Origin: Rhodeus uyekii
Lineage: Eukaryota; Chordata; Actinopteri; Cypriniformes; Acheilognathidae
Direction: 5' to 3'
Assembly: GCA_037043235.1 (NCBI GenBank)
Contig: JAWRVZ010000282.1
Location: forward strand, 434,001 to 498,000
DNA length: 64,000 nt
The position numbers were made by a program, and so were the translations under genes. Positions 40,853 to 52,599 of this stretch are shown one piece after another. The notes beneath the pieces are model-generated. The model was not told the origin of the DNA. It made no database searches and saw only the letters and a program-made list of their open reading frames with translations. Every line of letters starts with the position of its first letter. Position 1 is the first letter of the stretch.

Positions 40853-43316
40853 TATCTCAGGTTACGTATGTAAACATAGTTCCCTGAGAGGGAACGAGAC
40901 GCTGCGTCAAATCGCTTTGGGGAATACTTGGACGCTATCTCGCGAAGCACAATATGTAAACTTCCTGTCGACCGAGTGTGAGTGACGGTCGCAGGTCAGT
41001 GATGTCACAAATCAGGTCATAAAAGGAGCGCAAGAACCCGGAGGCAGTAATTTAGAGGTGTCTGAGCAAGCCCGGAAGGCGCAAGGAGCTGAGGCCAAAG
41101 ACGCAGCGTCTCGTTCACTCTCAGGGAACTATGGTTACATACGTAACCTGAGACGTTCCCTTTCAAGGGAACTCGCGCTGCGTCGAATCGCTTTGGGGAA
41201 CGATATACCAACGCCACCTCAGTGACGAAGGCCGACGAGTGTCTCGTAGCTCACTACGAGAGGACCCGTGTTCCCGGAGCGGAGTTGAGGTCAAGCTGGT
41301 AATACCTCAGAAAGACATGCGGGGAAGACCCCCCCCCCCCCCCCCCCCCCCCCCGCCGCATCACAAACATCAGATAAAGACACACCTGAAATAAGGGCCT
41401 TAGAGGCAGCCACGCTCCTAGAGAAGTGGGCATGGACCCTTAGAGGCGAAGGGGATCCGGCCGACTCGTAAGCCAGGGTGATAGCCTTGACTATTCACTT
41501 TGTATTCTATTATAATAAGAATAAAGTCTTTAAAGTGAGGAACTTTAGGGGAACCTCATCCAAAGCTTCAAAAGGTGCCTGGGACAACCCCTGGAGTACC
41601 AGGGAAAAGTCCCAGGTCTATACCTTGGTCTATACTGTAGGCCTCAGCCTAATAGTACCATGGAGGAAGTGTGAAGAGGGGTCCCTGCCAATGGACATGC
41701 CACCCAGAGGTACATGGTAAGCAGCCACATTGACCTTCAGGGTGGACGGGACAGCCCTGCAGTGAATTTATCCTGCAGGAACTCCAGCACTTTGCCAATG
41801 TGACAGGTAACTGGGTTCACCTGCTTTTCGCTACACCAAGAAGTAAAGAGTCTCCACTTCAGGGGTATATAGCTTCCTTGTGGAGGGAGCTCTGGAGTGG
41901 AGGATGGTCTCAACAACCTCAGTTGATAGACCAGAATCTATGAGCTGGGCCTCCTCAGAGGCCAAGCCCACAGTTTCAACAGTTCGAGGGCAGGGGAGAC
42001 GCATCCAGCCCGCTGCCTGGGACAGAAAGTCCTCCCTGGGATCTCCCAGGGGACTCAGTCCAGAAGGGACACAAGAGCCGCAAAACACACTCTGCCCGGA
42101 CAGCATGGAGCAATTAGTGTGAGACGAACCTTGTCTCGACGAACTCAGTCCAGAACTCCCAGGAGCAGAGCAATCAGGGGAAAGGCGTACAGACATAGCC
42201 TCAGCCATGTCTGAACCGTGGCATCCAGCCCGAGCAGGGCTGGGTGCAAGAGTGAAAACCACAGAGGGCAATGAGTCGATTCCTCGGACGCGAACAGGTC
42301 TACTTGTGCTCGGCCGAATCTCAACGCCTCAGCCCCTGCCTCGACAGGAAGTCTGCTCCAATATTCTAGGTCCTAGGGATGTGAACTGCCCGTGGAGCAG
42401 TCTCCCTTAGGACCAAAGGAGGATCCGCTGCGCCAGTTGTATAATGGTCGCGAGCATAAACCTCTCTGATGATATATATAGGAGACCACAGTGGTGCCGT
42501 CAGTCTGAGCAGCCATGGTGGCCGCTGAGGTTTGGGAGGAACGCCTGAAGCACCCTCCAAACAGCCATCATCTCTAGCAGGTTTATGTGCCAGGATAACT
42601 GGTGCTCATGACCTTGGGCGTAGCAGTCTCTCAAGGCCGCTCCCCAGCCCATAAGGGATGCATCCGTCGATAGCATTACGCGTCGACAAGGAGCTCCCAA
42701 TACGGGTCCATGAGACAGAAACCAGGATTCCTTCCACACATCCAAGGCACGTAAGCCTCGCCGCGTGACCTTGATAGTGCGGAAAGGGTTGCCCCTTGGG
42801 GAAAACCCTCTGGTTCTGAGCCACCACTGTAGCGACCTCGTGCATCAGCCCAAGCGGGGTAACGTAGGAAGCTGCTGCCTGAGAACCAGCACTCGCTGGA
42901 AGTGCTTTACAGTGAGTGGCTGGCCTAGTTAAACTCTTTGACGGCTAACAGGACGGAATCGATGCGCACGGGGGAAAACTGTGCAGACATCATAACTGAA
43001 ACCCAACAACGCCGAGGAAGGTGGTCCTCTGGAGAGGAGAGAGCACACTCTTCTTGCGTTTAGCCTCAACCAAAACACATTAAAGAGCGCGGGAACAACA
43101 TCTCAATGTCGTTGATATTGAGAACTCTGATTCATTGGAGGTGCAGCGGGGTTAGCGCTGCGACCATGCATATGATGAACATGCGAGGTGAAAGAGCTAG
43201 GCCAAACGGAAGCACTCGATATTGGTAAGCCTTCCCCCCAAAGGCGAACCTGACGTACTTCCTGTGTTGTGGAAGGATGGAATGAAAACATGCATCCTTC
43301 AGGTCGATTTGAAAGA
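40853..43316 (-). mobile_element. DIRS remnant, 5'-truncated
   Basis: Left terminal repeat 40853-41060 (tip ATCTCAGGTTACGTATG), internal complementary region 41098-41205, then minus-strand coding remnants up to 43316. No right terminal repeat or gag. It breaks off inside RT. A 26-base run of C at 41329-41354 interrupts the recombinase C-terminal region. Confidence 0.85.
41206..43316 (-). pseudogene. DIRS recombinase, RNase H and RT remnants
   Basis: From the 5' side: RT fragment (43300-43150: WHKEVRQVRLWGEG frame-shifted, FGLALSP-like string), RNase H (42745-42500: LSTDASLMGWGAAL and MMAVWRVLQAFLPNLSGH), tether region, and recombinase N-domain (42030-41831: STEVVETILHSRAPSTRKLY). Shifts between frames occur at least every 300 bases. 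Closest relative in the window is the 12028-14368 polyprotein. Confidence 0.85.
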
Positions 43317-43348
43317 GTATTTAAAGAGTATTTATATGAGATCTTAAT

Positions 43349-43378
43349 GGTTATAATTTTAACTGTAAAATTATAACC
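43349..43378. repeat. Perfect 13-bp hairpin
   Basis: GGTTATAATTTTA, loop ACTG, TAAAATTATAACC. Lies between the broken DIRS end (43316) and the truncated L2 start (~43383). Confidence 0.85.
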
Positions 43379-43403
43379 AACACGCTTCAAATGCACCTCC
43401 ATT

Positions 43404-44603
43404 GTGCCAGTGCCAAAACACTCTAGTCCGAGGTGCCCTAACGACTACCGCCCTGTAGCACTAACACCCATCATCATGAAGTGCTTTGAGCGGCTGGTCC
43501 TGGAACACCTAAAAGACTCTATACCACCCACATTGGACTCACATCAATTTGCTTACCGCAGCAATAGGAGCACAGAGGACAATATTCCAATTACAATCGT
43601 CCAGCTCACACACCTGGACAATAAGAACTCCTATGCACGGATGCTGTTTGTTGACTTCAGCTCAGCATTCAACACTATCATCCCGACCAAGTTAATAGCC
43701 AAACTCGAAGACTTGGGCATCAATACCTCACTCTGCAACTGGATTCTGGACTTCCTGACCAACAGACCCCAGAATGTCCGATCTGGATCCACCTGCTCCA
43801 CATCCATCACACTTAACACTGGTGTACCACAGGGCTGTGTGCTAAGCCCGTTTCTCTACTCCCTCTTCACCTCCGACTGCAAGCCTGTGTTTGGATCTAA
43901 TGCCATTGTCAAGTTCGCAGACGTCACTACAGTGATCGGTCTCATCAGCAACAACAATGAGACTGCCTACAGGGAAGAGATCCAGCACCTGTCCACATGG
44001 TGCAACGAAAATAACCTGCTCCTCAACACCACCAAAACAAAGGAGCTCATCGTGGACTTCAGGAAAGAGTCAAGAGGCACACACGACACCATCCACATCA
44101 ATGGAATGGCTGTTGAGCGTGTCTCCAGCTTCAAGTTCCTGGGGATCCACATTTCGGCTGACATGACCTGGACAACCAACACCTCCAGCCTGGTCAAGAA
44201 GGCTCACCAGCGCCTCTTCTTCCTGAGGACACTGAGGAAGAATAAGCTCTCCTCGGCTATCCTGGTGAACTTCTACCGCTGCGCAATAGAAAGCATCCTG
44301 ACGAACTGTGTCACAGTGTGGTATGGGTGCTGTTCTGTCGCGGAGCGCAAGGCACTGCAGCGGGTGGTGAAAACTGCCCAACGCATCACAGGGACTCCAC
44401 TTCCTGCCATCGAGCACCTCCAGAGGAAACGCTGTCTGCGTCGATCTCGCAGCATCCTTAAGGACTCCTCTCACTCAGCCCACAGACTGTTCTCCCTCCT
44501 TCCCTCCGGCAGGCGTTTCAGGTGCCTCCGGACCAGAACCAGCAGACTAAAGAACAGTTTCTTTCCCAGAGCTGTCTCTTTACTGAACTCTAACCCTTGC
44601 TGA
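43404..44603 (+). pseudogene. L2/CR1-like reverse transcriptase, active site mutated
   Basis: 399-codon frame. Reading actually enters from 43387 (IVPVPKHS), upstream of the first Met. Motifs: DYRPVALTPIIMKCFERLV, FAYRSNRSTEDN, MLFVDFSSAFNTI (first catalytic Asp), TGVPQGCVLSPFLYSLFTSDC, then KFADVTTVIGLI where the expected FADD is FADV. The second active-site Asp is lost (GAC to GTC at about 43923). The C-terminal LINE domain follows (NTTKTKELIVDFRK, FKFLGIHISADMTW, AIESILTNCVTVWYG). Open to the stop at 44603. The lack of frameshifts suggests recent insertion, but the missing Asp should abolish polymerase activity and the N-terminal endonuclease is absent. Confidence 0.9.
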
Positions 44604-44629
44604 CCCCACTCCTCTATCACCCCCACTCC

Positions 44630-45275
44630 CACCATCCCACTCCCCTCACAGACTCCTCTCCCCCCCCACCACCATCCCACTCCCCTCACAGACTCTCCTC
44701 TTACCCCCCCACCATCCCACTCCCCTCATAGACTCCTCTCCCCCCCCCCACCACCATCCCACTCCCATCCAGACTCTCCTCTCACCCCCCCACCATCCCA
44801 CTCCCCTCATAGACTCCTCTCTCCCCACCTCCATCCCACTCCCCTCATAGACTCCTCTCACCCCCTGCCCCCCACCACCATCCCACTCCCCTCACAGACT
44901 CTCCTCTTACCCCCCCATCATCCCACTCCCCTCATAGACTCCTCTCCCCCCCCCACCATCCCACTCCCCTCATAGACTCCTCTCCCCCCCCACCATCCCA
45001 CTCCCCTCATAGACTCCTCTCTCCCCCACCACCATCACACTCTCCTCTTACCCCCACCACCATCCCACTACCCTCATAGACTCTCCTCTTACCCCCCATC
45101 ATCCCACTCCCCTCACAGACTCTCCTCTTACCCCACCATCCCACTCCCCTCATAGACTCCTCTCTCCCTCCCACCACCATCCCACTCCCCTCACAGACTC
45201 TCCTCTCACCCCCCACCATCCCACTCCCCGCATAGACTCCTTCACTGCCCCCCCCCCACACACTACTACCCTTAT
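44630..45275 (+). repeat. C-rich minisatellite in the LINE 3' region
   Basis: About 15 imperfect units built on CATCCCACTCCCCTCATAG + ACTCCTCTC + variable C-run + ACCAC, unit length about 38-47 bp. Follows directly after the RT stop codon. The minus-strand frames over it encode only low-complexity Gly/Ser/Val repeats. Confidence 0.88.
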
Positions 45276-45904
45276 AGACTCTTCGCTCATTGTTACTTAT
45301 TTGTGCCAATTGCACTGCCGACTGTTCATTACAACTGTTTACAACAACTGTTTACTGTTTACAGTAACAACTGTTTACACTTGCACCTTGCACTACTGTA
45401 CTTTAGCTGGAACATGCTCATTTGCACTACCAACTGTTCATACAGTACCAACTGTTTACATTTCGCATCTCACTTATTTGCACTGTCCATGCTCATTGCA
45501 CTACCTTAAATCTACTGCTAACCTTAAGCTAACAATTGTATACATCTTCCTGTAAAATTCTGTTTATAGTTAGAGACATCTGCATATACATTTACATTTA
45601 TAGCACATATTCACCTGTAAATGCTGTTTATAGACACCTGTAATTATATTTATAGCACACACTCACCTGTTATAGTAATAACCATCTGTATATTTATATT
45701 CATTGTACATATTACCTGTAAATCCTGTACATCTCCATATCCTGCACTTATGCAACCATTGTATATATCCTGCACTTGCTGCTATTGCACTTCTGGTTAG
45801 ACCTAAACTGCATTTCGTTGCCTTGTACCTGTACTTGTGTAATGACAATAAAGTTGAATCTAATCTAATAAAGTTGAATCTAATCTAATTAATAGGGTAC
45901 AATA

Positions 45905-46060
45905 AAAACTAAATATTTAAAATGGGCATTTATGGTCGTGTGGAACGAATTAATTGATTTTTAATGCATTCTTATGGGGGAAATTGTTTTGGTGTACGAG
46001 CATTTTGGGATACGAGCTCGCTCTTGGAACGAATTAAACTCGTAAACCGAGGTATTACTG
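45905..46060. mobile_element. Tigger-type terminus
   Basis: Minus strand starts CAGTAATACCTCGGTTTACG at 46060 and is followed by TA, in the style of Tigger/pogo non-autonomous elements; it contains TCGTTCCAAGAGCGAGCTCG. The left end is not defined. Confidence 0.55.
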
Positions 46061-46070
46061 TATATATATA

Positions 46071-46293
46071 CAGGTTCTTCTAAAAAAAATTGCATATTGA
46101 GATTAAAGTTTGTTATTTTCCATAATGTAATGATACAAATTAAACTTTCATTATTTTAGATTCATTGCACACCAACTGAAATATTTCAGGATTTATTGTT
46201 TCAATACTGATGATTTTGGTATGCAGTTCATGAAAAAACAAAATTCCTATCTCAACTTTTATCACAATATGCTAATTTTTTGAGAAGGACCTG
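46071..46293. mobile_element. Tc1/mariner-type MITE
   Basis: 223-bp element with imperfect terminal inverted repeats (CAGGTTCTTCTAAAAAAAAT left; right end reverse complement CAGGTCCTTCTCAAAAAAT) and TA on both sides (46069-46070, 46294-46295). No coding. Confidence 0.8.
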
Positions 46294-46295
46294 TA

Positions 46296-48754
46296 GATAG
46301 ATAGATTTACATCATATTAAAATATATGTATATTTATGCTCTCATCGAGGTCCCCCAATAACCCTGCTTATGAAATAAGGCAGCGCTCGTCTCACACAAA
46401 ATCAATGACCTATACCCACCAAGCTGGTAGAATGGTCTGCCTAACTCAACCCAAGTTGATAAAAAAGAAGCTTGCTACGTGTAGATGTGTACTGTGCTGG
46501 ACTACCTGGGATTGCTCGCGGCACTACCATATTGTTACCTTATTGTTGGTTTGATTGTTTCTATTGCTCTCCTCATTTGTAAGCTGCTTTGGATAAAAGT
46601 ATCAAAAATAAAATGGAATTTATTCTTATACATTTAGGGGATGGTTGTTATATTGTCACCATTTCCTGTACTCTTTGTGGTAGACCAGTTACAACAGACT
46701 GGGACTGGCTGACCAGTCAGAGCAGACTTTTTGGAAGGCAGGTTTTAAAGAAACTTAAACTAAAACAAAGGGTTCAGACAGAGTGTGAAAAAAGATCAAA
46801 CAAGTATTTTTAACATTAAAAGATGTAACACTAAATTGACACTATGCCTGTGGTTGACTTTGGGGTCATCAGTGGTGTGGCACTTTTTTCTCTGTTGTGG
46901 TACATCAGAGGAGCCCTTATTATCTTTGAGAGAGGCCAGCTTGGTGATATCTCCGTGCTGGAAGTACACTAATTTTCTTTGTGTCCTGGTTCTCTGCTCC
47001 CCGGTCCCGGCGGGTTACAACAGTGCACAGTGTTCACAGTGGAAGACAATCGCTGTCTGTCTGCACTGGACTCGCAGAGTCATTGTCCACTCTGAATATG
47101 CATACGCACACCGTTACTTTAATATGTCATGCTGGTAATACTGTCATGACACAAAAATGTCAAACACTGAACCAAGTTTAAAGACTTTTTTAAAAACATT
47201 TTTATGCATTTTAAGTTCTGCTAGGCTGCAATTGGTTGGTAGGATGTTCTGAGTCCGGATTTATGAAAATCTTCATAAAAGTAAGAATGTTCCTATAAAA
47301 TCATAGTTGCCATAAATTCAAAATTGACAATTCTATATATATTTTTTTTTTATTAAATATTGCAGTATTTATTCAAAATTCTTTGTCAGCGCACTTAAAA
47401 AAAAGAAGAAATTCCTGTGCCCTTGTATTCCGTTTCTCAAATGAGACAAAATCAAGTCCCACCCTACGTCGTTTTTTTTCTTGTTCTAAAAGTCAATTGG
47501 GAAGTCAAATTGGGAAGAAAAGACTATCACAACATCTGATTCACACCAACTTTAAAAAGACACTGACAGACTTCAGTGTTTGTATGGTGATTGTATGGCA
47601 GCTGTTGCTGAAAACTTACTGCTTGGCTCAATGAAAGACATCTCAAATACGGTCTTTTTGTGCTGCTTGCAAATTACACTAATAATCATAATGAGTGTGC
47701 ACATTTTCTTGCAAGTGGCTTGGTGTTAGTCATTATGTCTGTTGCGTTCCATCTTTCTCGCTTTCTCTCTTTCATGCCGTGTTTGAGTTTATGAAAAAAG
47801 TTCCAACTGAATTTTGTATGTAGCAAAAAAAAATTACATATTCGATAATCTGTCTCTCTTCAGATTATTTGTGCACATCCCTAGTACCAATAATATGTAT
47901 TACATATCACTAGTGTTATGATGTAAGCTTAAAACTTGAAGCAACCCATTATCTTACCTTCGGGGTCTTGGAAGTGTTTATAACTTTAAGAGGTTCTACT
48001 ACATTATGATTCTTTTCAGGAATTCAAATTCTTAAGTTGTATAAATAAATATTACTTTTCTGTGTATTTCATGTTACACCCCATCTAGGGAAAAGGGTGC
48101 AACATGAAAAACATAGAAAAGTAATATTTCAAAAATGATAAATTTATTAATCTTAATGTTGCAACATACGATTCAGGAGCCGACTGGTCCAAAACAACAA
48201 ACAAAAATGCCTTGTTTTAAAATCTTTCTTAAATCCTAACCTCAAAGAAAATACAATGTACAAACCTAACTCCCTAACCAAAAACAAAGATCAGACGGTT
48301 TACAATAAACAAAAATGGCGTCAGCCTCCCTACTTTACTACCAAATAAGTATTTACAATCAGGCAACCAAAATTTGAAAGGGCAATCCAAACTCAGCATC
48401 AAACAGGCAAATTGGTCAAATATAACAAACTCTTCAAGCACAAACTAATTCAGATCCAACAAAGACTATTCACAGTTTTCAACACTCTTGACACAAACAC
48501 AAACACAAACACAGCTCCTACACCAAACACCAAACACTAGGGATGGCTGACGTGAAACTTGCGTTTCGACACAGTGTTGAGATCCCGAAGCGCAGATGTT
48601 TCGAAGCACTGAACCGAAACTGTGATTCAAAACACCCATGTCACGTGACTATGGCTAAACGAAGCTTCTGCGCGAGTGTTTAGACAGGTGCTGCTTGCCG
48701 AGCGTTTGATTGACAGGAACAAACCAAACAAATTGACAGGAGTTAATGCAACTT
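46296..48754. other. No gene seen
   Basis: Mostly AT-rich. A GC-richer block at 46970-47140 holds a short open frame (46785-47138) with no recognisable domain. 48540-48715 contains TTTCGAAGCACTGAACCGAAAC, which resembles the string near 50135-50160 and is likely the edge of an old repeat split by the elements in between. Confidence 0.5.
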
Positions 48755-49465
48755 CGCCTTATGGAAGCCCATTTCCGCCACAGTTGAGAAAAAACGATTA
48801 TTTAAGTCGAAATAATGACTTAACTTCTCGTTCTTCTCCGGATCACAGCAAACATGACACGTTCTGTAAAACAGCTGTTAAAGTCAGTGTGTTAATCAAT
48901 AATATAATTAAAGAACATGAATGATAAATCATCAGTAGCCCATATGAAAGGGATTCCATAGTAGCCCTATATAGTATTTTATTAATTTGTATTTGTGTAT
49001 ATGAACAAGCAGCAGCACAGTGATCCATGGATTTTAAACGGAGGAATTATAGACTGTTGAATTATAGTATTGTATTGTAGTGACTCTTTATGATGAACCT
49101 GCACATCAAAGAGCATCCGCGAAGTTCGCGTTAATATTAACACATGTACTCATGCATTTTGTGAAGACGTTACACTTAAATTTAACTAATAAATCCAGAT
49201 AGTTTTACTCCGATAGTTTTGTAAATCGTGCAAGTTTTGCATTTTTCATGCAACAGTTTTCACCGGCTCTTCCATATCTCGCATTTACACGCTTTGACCA
49301 TGCGGAGAATCGGAGAAGTTAAGTCATTATTTCGAGAAAGTTTCTCGTTATTTTGAGTTACTAAGTCATTATTTCGACAATTTCTCATTATTTTGAGATA
49401 CCAAGTAATTATTTTGACTTAATCTTTTTTTCTCAACTGTGGCGGAACTTAGAATTTCATAGGAG
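48755..49465. mobile_element. Inverted-repeat element (MITE-like, class uncertain)
   Basis: TTCCGCCACAGTTGAGAAAA at 48773 is matched in inverted form by TTTTCTCAACTGTGGCGGAA ending at 49447. The repeat continues inward with CGAAATAATGACTTAA-type strings on both sides (48810-48835; 49320-49435, internally duplicated). No coding capacity. Exact ends and target duplication not resolved. Confidence 0.7.
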
Positions 49466-49773
49466 ATATATATATATATATACCATATATAGCTTCCTTA
49501 CACAGCAGAGCAATTCATAGTTTTGAATAAAAATCTGTAAAAAAAAAAAACTAAAATGAGACCATTGGGGATTGATTTGTTTTATTAATTTTCATTTTTT
49601 AAAACTAGTTGTTATTATTATATATTATAGCTATGTAGTGAGGACGTTAAAAACTCACCACATTAACAAAAACACATTAAATTTGTTTTAAATGGCATGT
49701 TGTCAAAGTTGTTTCAGATAACATGTGCAATTGACCACTAGGTGTCACCGTGGAGATGGGTGTCGGTATAGAG

Positions 49774-50126
49774 CAGTGGTTCCCAACCGGTGTGCCGCGG
49801 CACTAAGGGGTGCCGTGAGATCTTTTGAGGGTGCCGCCAAAATTTCGGAGAAAAAAAATAAAATAAAATAAAATATCGCACTAACGTCATTCTCTCTTGG
49901 CGGGAGAGGGAGAGGAATACCGAGATAGCGGAGATAACCCCCCCCCCACCCCCCCCCCCCGTCAACAATCGCGCGAGGTCTCTCACCAACACCCCCCCCC
50001 CCCCGACCAGTCAACAATCGCGCGAGGTCTCTCTCTATTAAAATATCTATTTCCTTATAAGGGTGCCGGGAACTTTTGAAAGGCTTTCAAAGGGTGCCTC
50101 GAACAAGAAAAGGTTGGGAACCACTG
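49774..50126. mobile_element. hAT-type MITE
   Basis: 353 bp with 15-bp terminal inverted repeats CAGTGGTTCCCAACC, flanked by an 8-bp duplication GTATAGAG (49766-49773 and 50127-50134). The interior has runs of C and a local duplication (GACCAGTCAACAATCGCGCGAGG-like, about 49960-50030). No coding. Confidence 0.9.
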
Positions 50127-50207
50127 GTATAGAGTTTCGAAGCCTCGAAACAATACGGCACATTTGATTAAACTGTTTCAGTGATTCATGATGCCTCGCT
50201 CTGCACA

Positions 50208-50662
50208 CACAACACTCAACACTCAACACTCAACACTCAACACTCAACACTCAACACTCAACACTCAACACTCAACACTCAACACTCAACACTCAACACT
50301 CAACACTCAACACTCAACACTCAACACTCAACACTCAACACTCAACACTCAACACTCAACACTCAACACTCAACACTCAACACTCAACACTCAACACTCA
50401 ACACTCAACACTCAACACTCAACACTCAACACTCAACACTCAACACTCAACACTCAACACTCAACACTCAACACTCAACACTCAACACACAACACACAAC
50501 ACACAACACACAACACACAACACACAACACACAACACACAACACACAACACACAACACACAACACACAACACACAACACACAACACACAACACACAACAC
50601 ACAACACACAACACACAACACACAACACACAACACACAACACACAACACACAACACACAACC
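50208..50662 (+). repeat. 7-bp minisatellite with two homogeneous blocks
   Basis: About 39 units of CAACACT (to ~50487) then about 25 units of CAACACA (to ~50662), switching at one point. Open frames on both strands are artefacts of the 7-bp period, in which 21 bp codes 7 residues. Confidence 0.97.
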
Positions 50663-51958
50663 TCTCGCCATTCTCCCGCTTGAGGAAGTAATGGCAAGCT
50701 TTTTAAAGAACTGTGCACCAATCAGGACATAGTATCAATCAGCCTGTAGGAACCAATCAGGATGATGTTTCTAGACAGTGTCAAACAGAGATAATCAGAA
50801 AAACAGAGATGTAACAATAATCAACCATAGGGTCGTAACAAGAACGACAAGACAAGAGCGAAAAGACAAGAACATTCTTTACAAATACTATTTGGAAATA
50901 GAACACATTCTTAACTTTATTCTAAAGAAAACAGCAGTTAAGAAATATTTTATTCTTAAGAATGTTTCGTTAATCCAGTCCCTTAGGTTTTTTTTTTTTT
51001 TTTACTGGCACCATTTAAAACAGGCCACCACATTCTGGTCTTTAGATATGTTTTTTTTTTATCCGTTATATCGCCTGCCAAACGAAAGTCACGCATCTAA
51101 TTGTTTACCACAAATCACAAAATGTATAAAAGAATCACAGGCATGGAAAATTTACAAGAGCTACTGAAGCCCACAGCCTATATTACAGTGTGTTTGATTA
51201 TAAATGGCGATAAATAAACCAATAACTATAGACATCAATGATCATGAATACATTAGAGCAGGAGAAATTGGTTTGTATGTGATAAGGCCAAGGAAGAAGA
51301 AAGTTTTATTGTAATGTAAATCACATTCAGACTGGGTTACTGGCAGCCTATAATAGCATCATATTGACGCCACTAGATTATCTCATCATTCATATTCTGT
51401 CATGGTAAGAGCCTGGGAAGTCCTCTCTTAGTGTGGGGAAAACAGTTTAGCTCTTTGTGTTTAAAGACTGAGCTTTTGCATATGGGAAACATTACTCAAA
51501 AATGTGGCAAATCAAATCTGATGTCACTGATACACTCAAGTATGCAGAGTCATTTTTGTTCATTCTTTTGATCTTTTTATATCATGAATTCAGTCAGCTT
51601 TGTATTTAATCTTATAGCGGAATGTGAAGGCATATTTGTTGGAATAGGGCCTACTAAAGATGCCCCACAGGACTTGTTACTGAGTTCTAATAAATATGAA
51701 TATTTTTTAACTGGATTCATTTTGGAACAAGGTTTAAATCAAAACAAACACAACATGGCGTAAAGCCTCAAAGGACACAAGATCAAATCAGGTGGGAATA
51801 GACTCATGAGGAGATAGAGATATGTAAGACTCTTTTTCTCTCTTTTTAGATCCCCTTTTGATGCAATAAATTGTCAGTAAGTGAATTGCTGAGGTGGAAT
51901 GATTGTATTGCACACTCAGATAGGGTTTTGTGGGGTTATTCTGACACTTTGGGGCAGT
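50663..51958. other. No gene seen
   Basis: AT-rich. The frame 50778-51167 contains long Phe runs from poly-T and has no domain. Confidence 0.55.
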
Positions 51959-52276
51959 AAAATGTAATTTTGTACACCTTTCTCACCATCTCACATGCCG
52001 TCACTAAACCTAGACTCTTATTTTGTCTGTTTTCAATCACGTGTTCCTTTGTTTTAGTTTCTTCCGCACTCATCTATTACCATGGACACTTATCACAGCT
52101 GTTTATCATTTATCAGCTGTTCATTATCACTCACGTATTTAGTTCTCCTTGATCACTATCAGTTGTCAGTTGTTGTTTGTGTGAACTACGCTTTTGTGGT
52201 AACACTGCTGTTACTTTACCCTTGTCTTTATTAAAGTGTCTTTTGACCTTCATCTTCGTCTTTGCTCTGTGACATG
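51959..52276 (+). repeat. Possible solo LTR fragment
   Basis: T/C-rich block ending TTAAAGTGTCTTTTGACC…CTCTGTGACA, similar in style to the LTR ends at 1-344 and 22846. No partner seen. Confidence 0.35.
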
Positions 52277-52599
52277 TAGTTCCAAATCTGTATTACTTAC
52301 TTAATTCTGTGTTTTTTTTTAAGAATGTCCTAGTTGCTCTTTTCCACATAGATCTGTAATGAATAAGGTTGGGTATCGTCTGTGTTGGAGAAAGTTACTT
52401 TAAAAAGTAATGCATTACAATATTGTCTTACTCTCTTAAAAAGTAACTAATTTAATAACTAATGCGTTGCTTTTTCTCTTATCAGGGCTGGGATTATTTG
52501 TTTAATTGTTTTTAATAACAAAAAAGCAAATGGGCAAATGTAAAGGATATTTCACACCAAAAGTTATATAATAAGTCTGAAGCAAAAAGGAATTATGTC

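Larger units (their letters stand above)
43383..45895 (+). mobile_element. L2/CR1-like LINE, 5'-truncated, plus strand
   Basis: RT-to-3'-end portion of a LINE with a 1.2-kb open frame, a minisatellite-bearing 3' region, and a 3' end with AATAAAGTTGAATCTAATC repeated twice (45847-45890) as its short tandem tail. 5' truncation at ~43383 is typical of LINE insertion. Confidence 0.88.

Noticed and set aside
44646..45315. Gly/Ser/Val-rich minus-strand frames
   Set aside because: Antisense reading of the C-rich minisatellite in the LINE 3' region.
50181..50732. 183-codon Asn/Thr/Gln/His/Ser repeat frame and its Cys/Val-rich antisense frames
   Set aside because: Created by a 7-bp minisatellite read in a 21-bp cycle.
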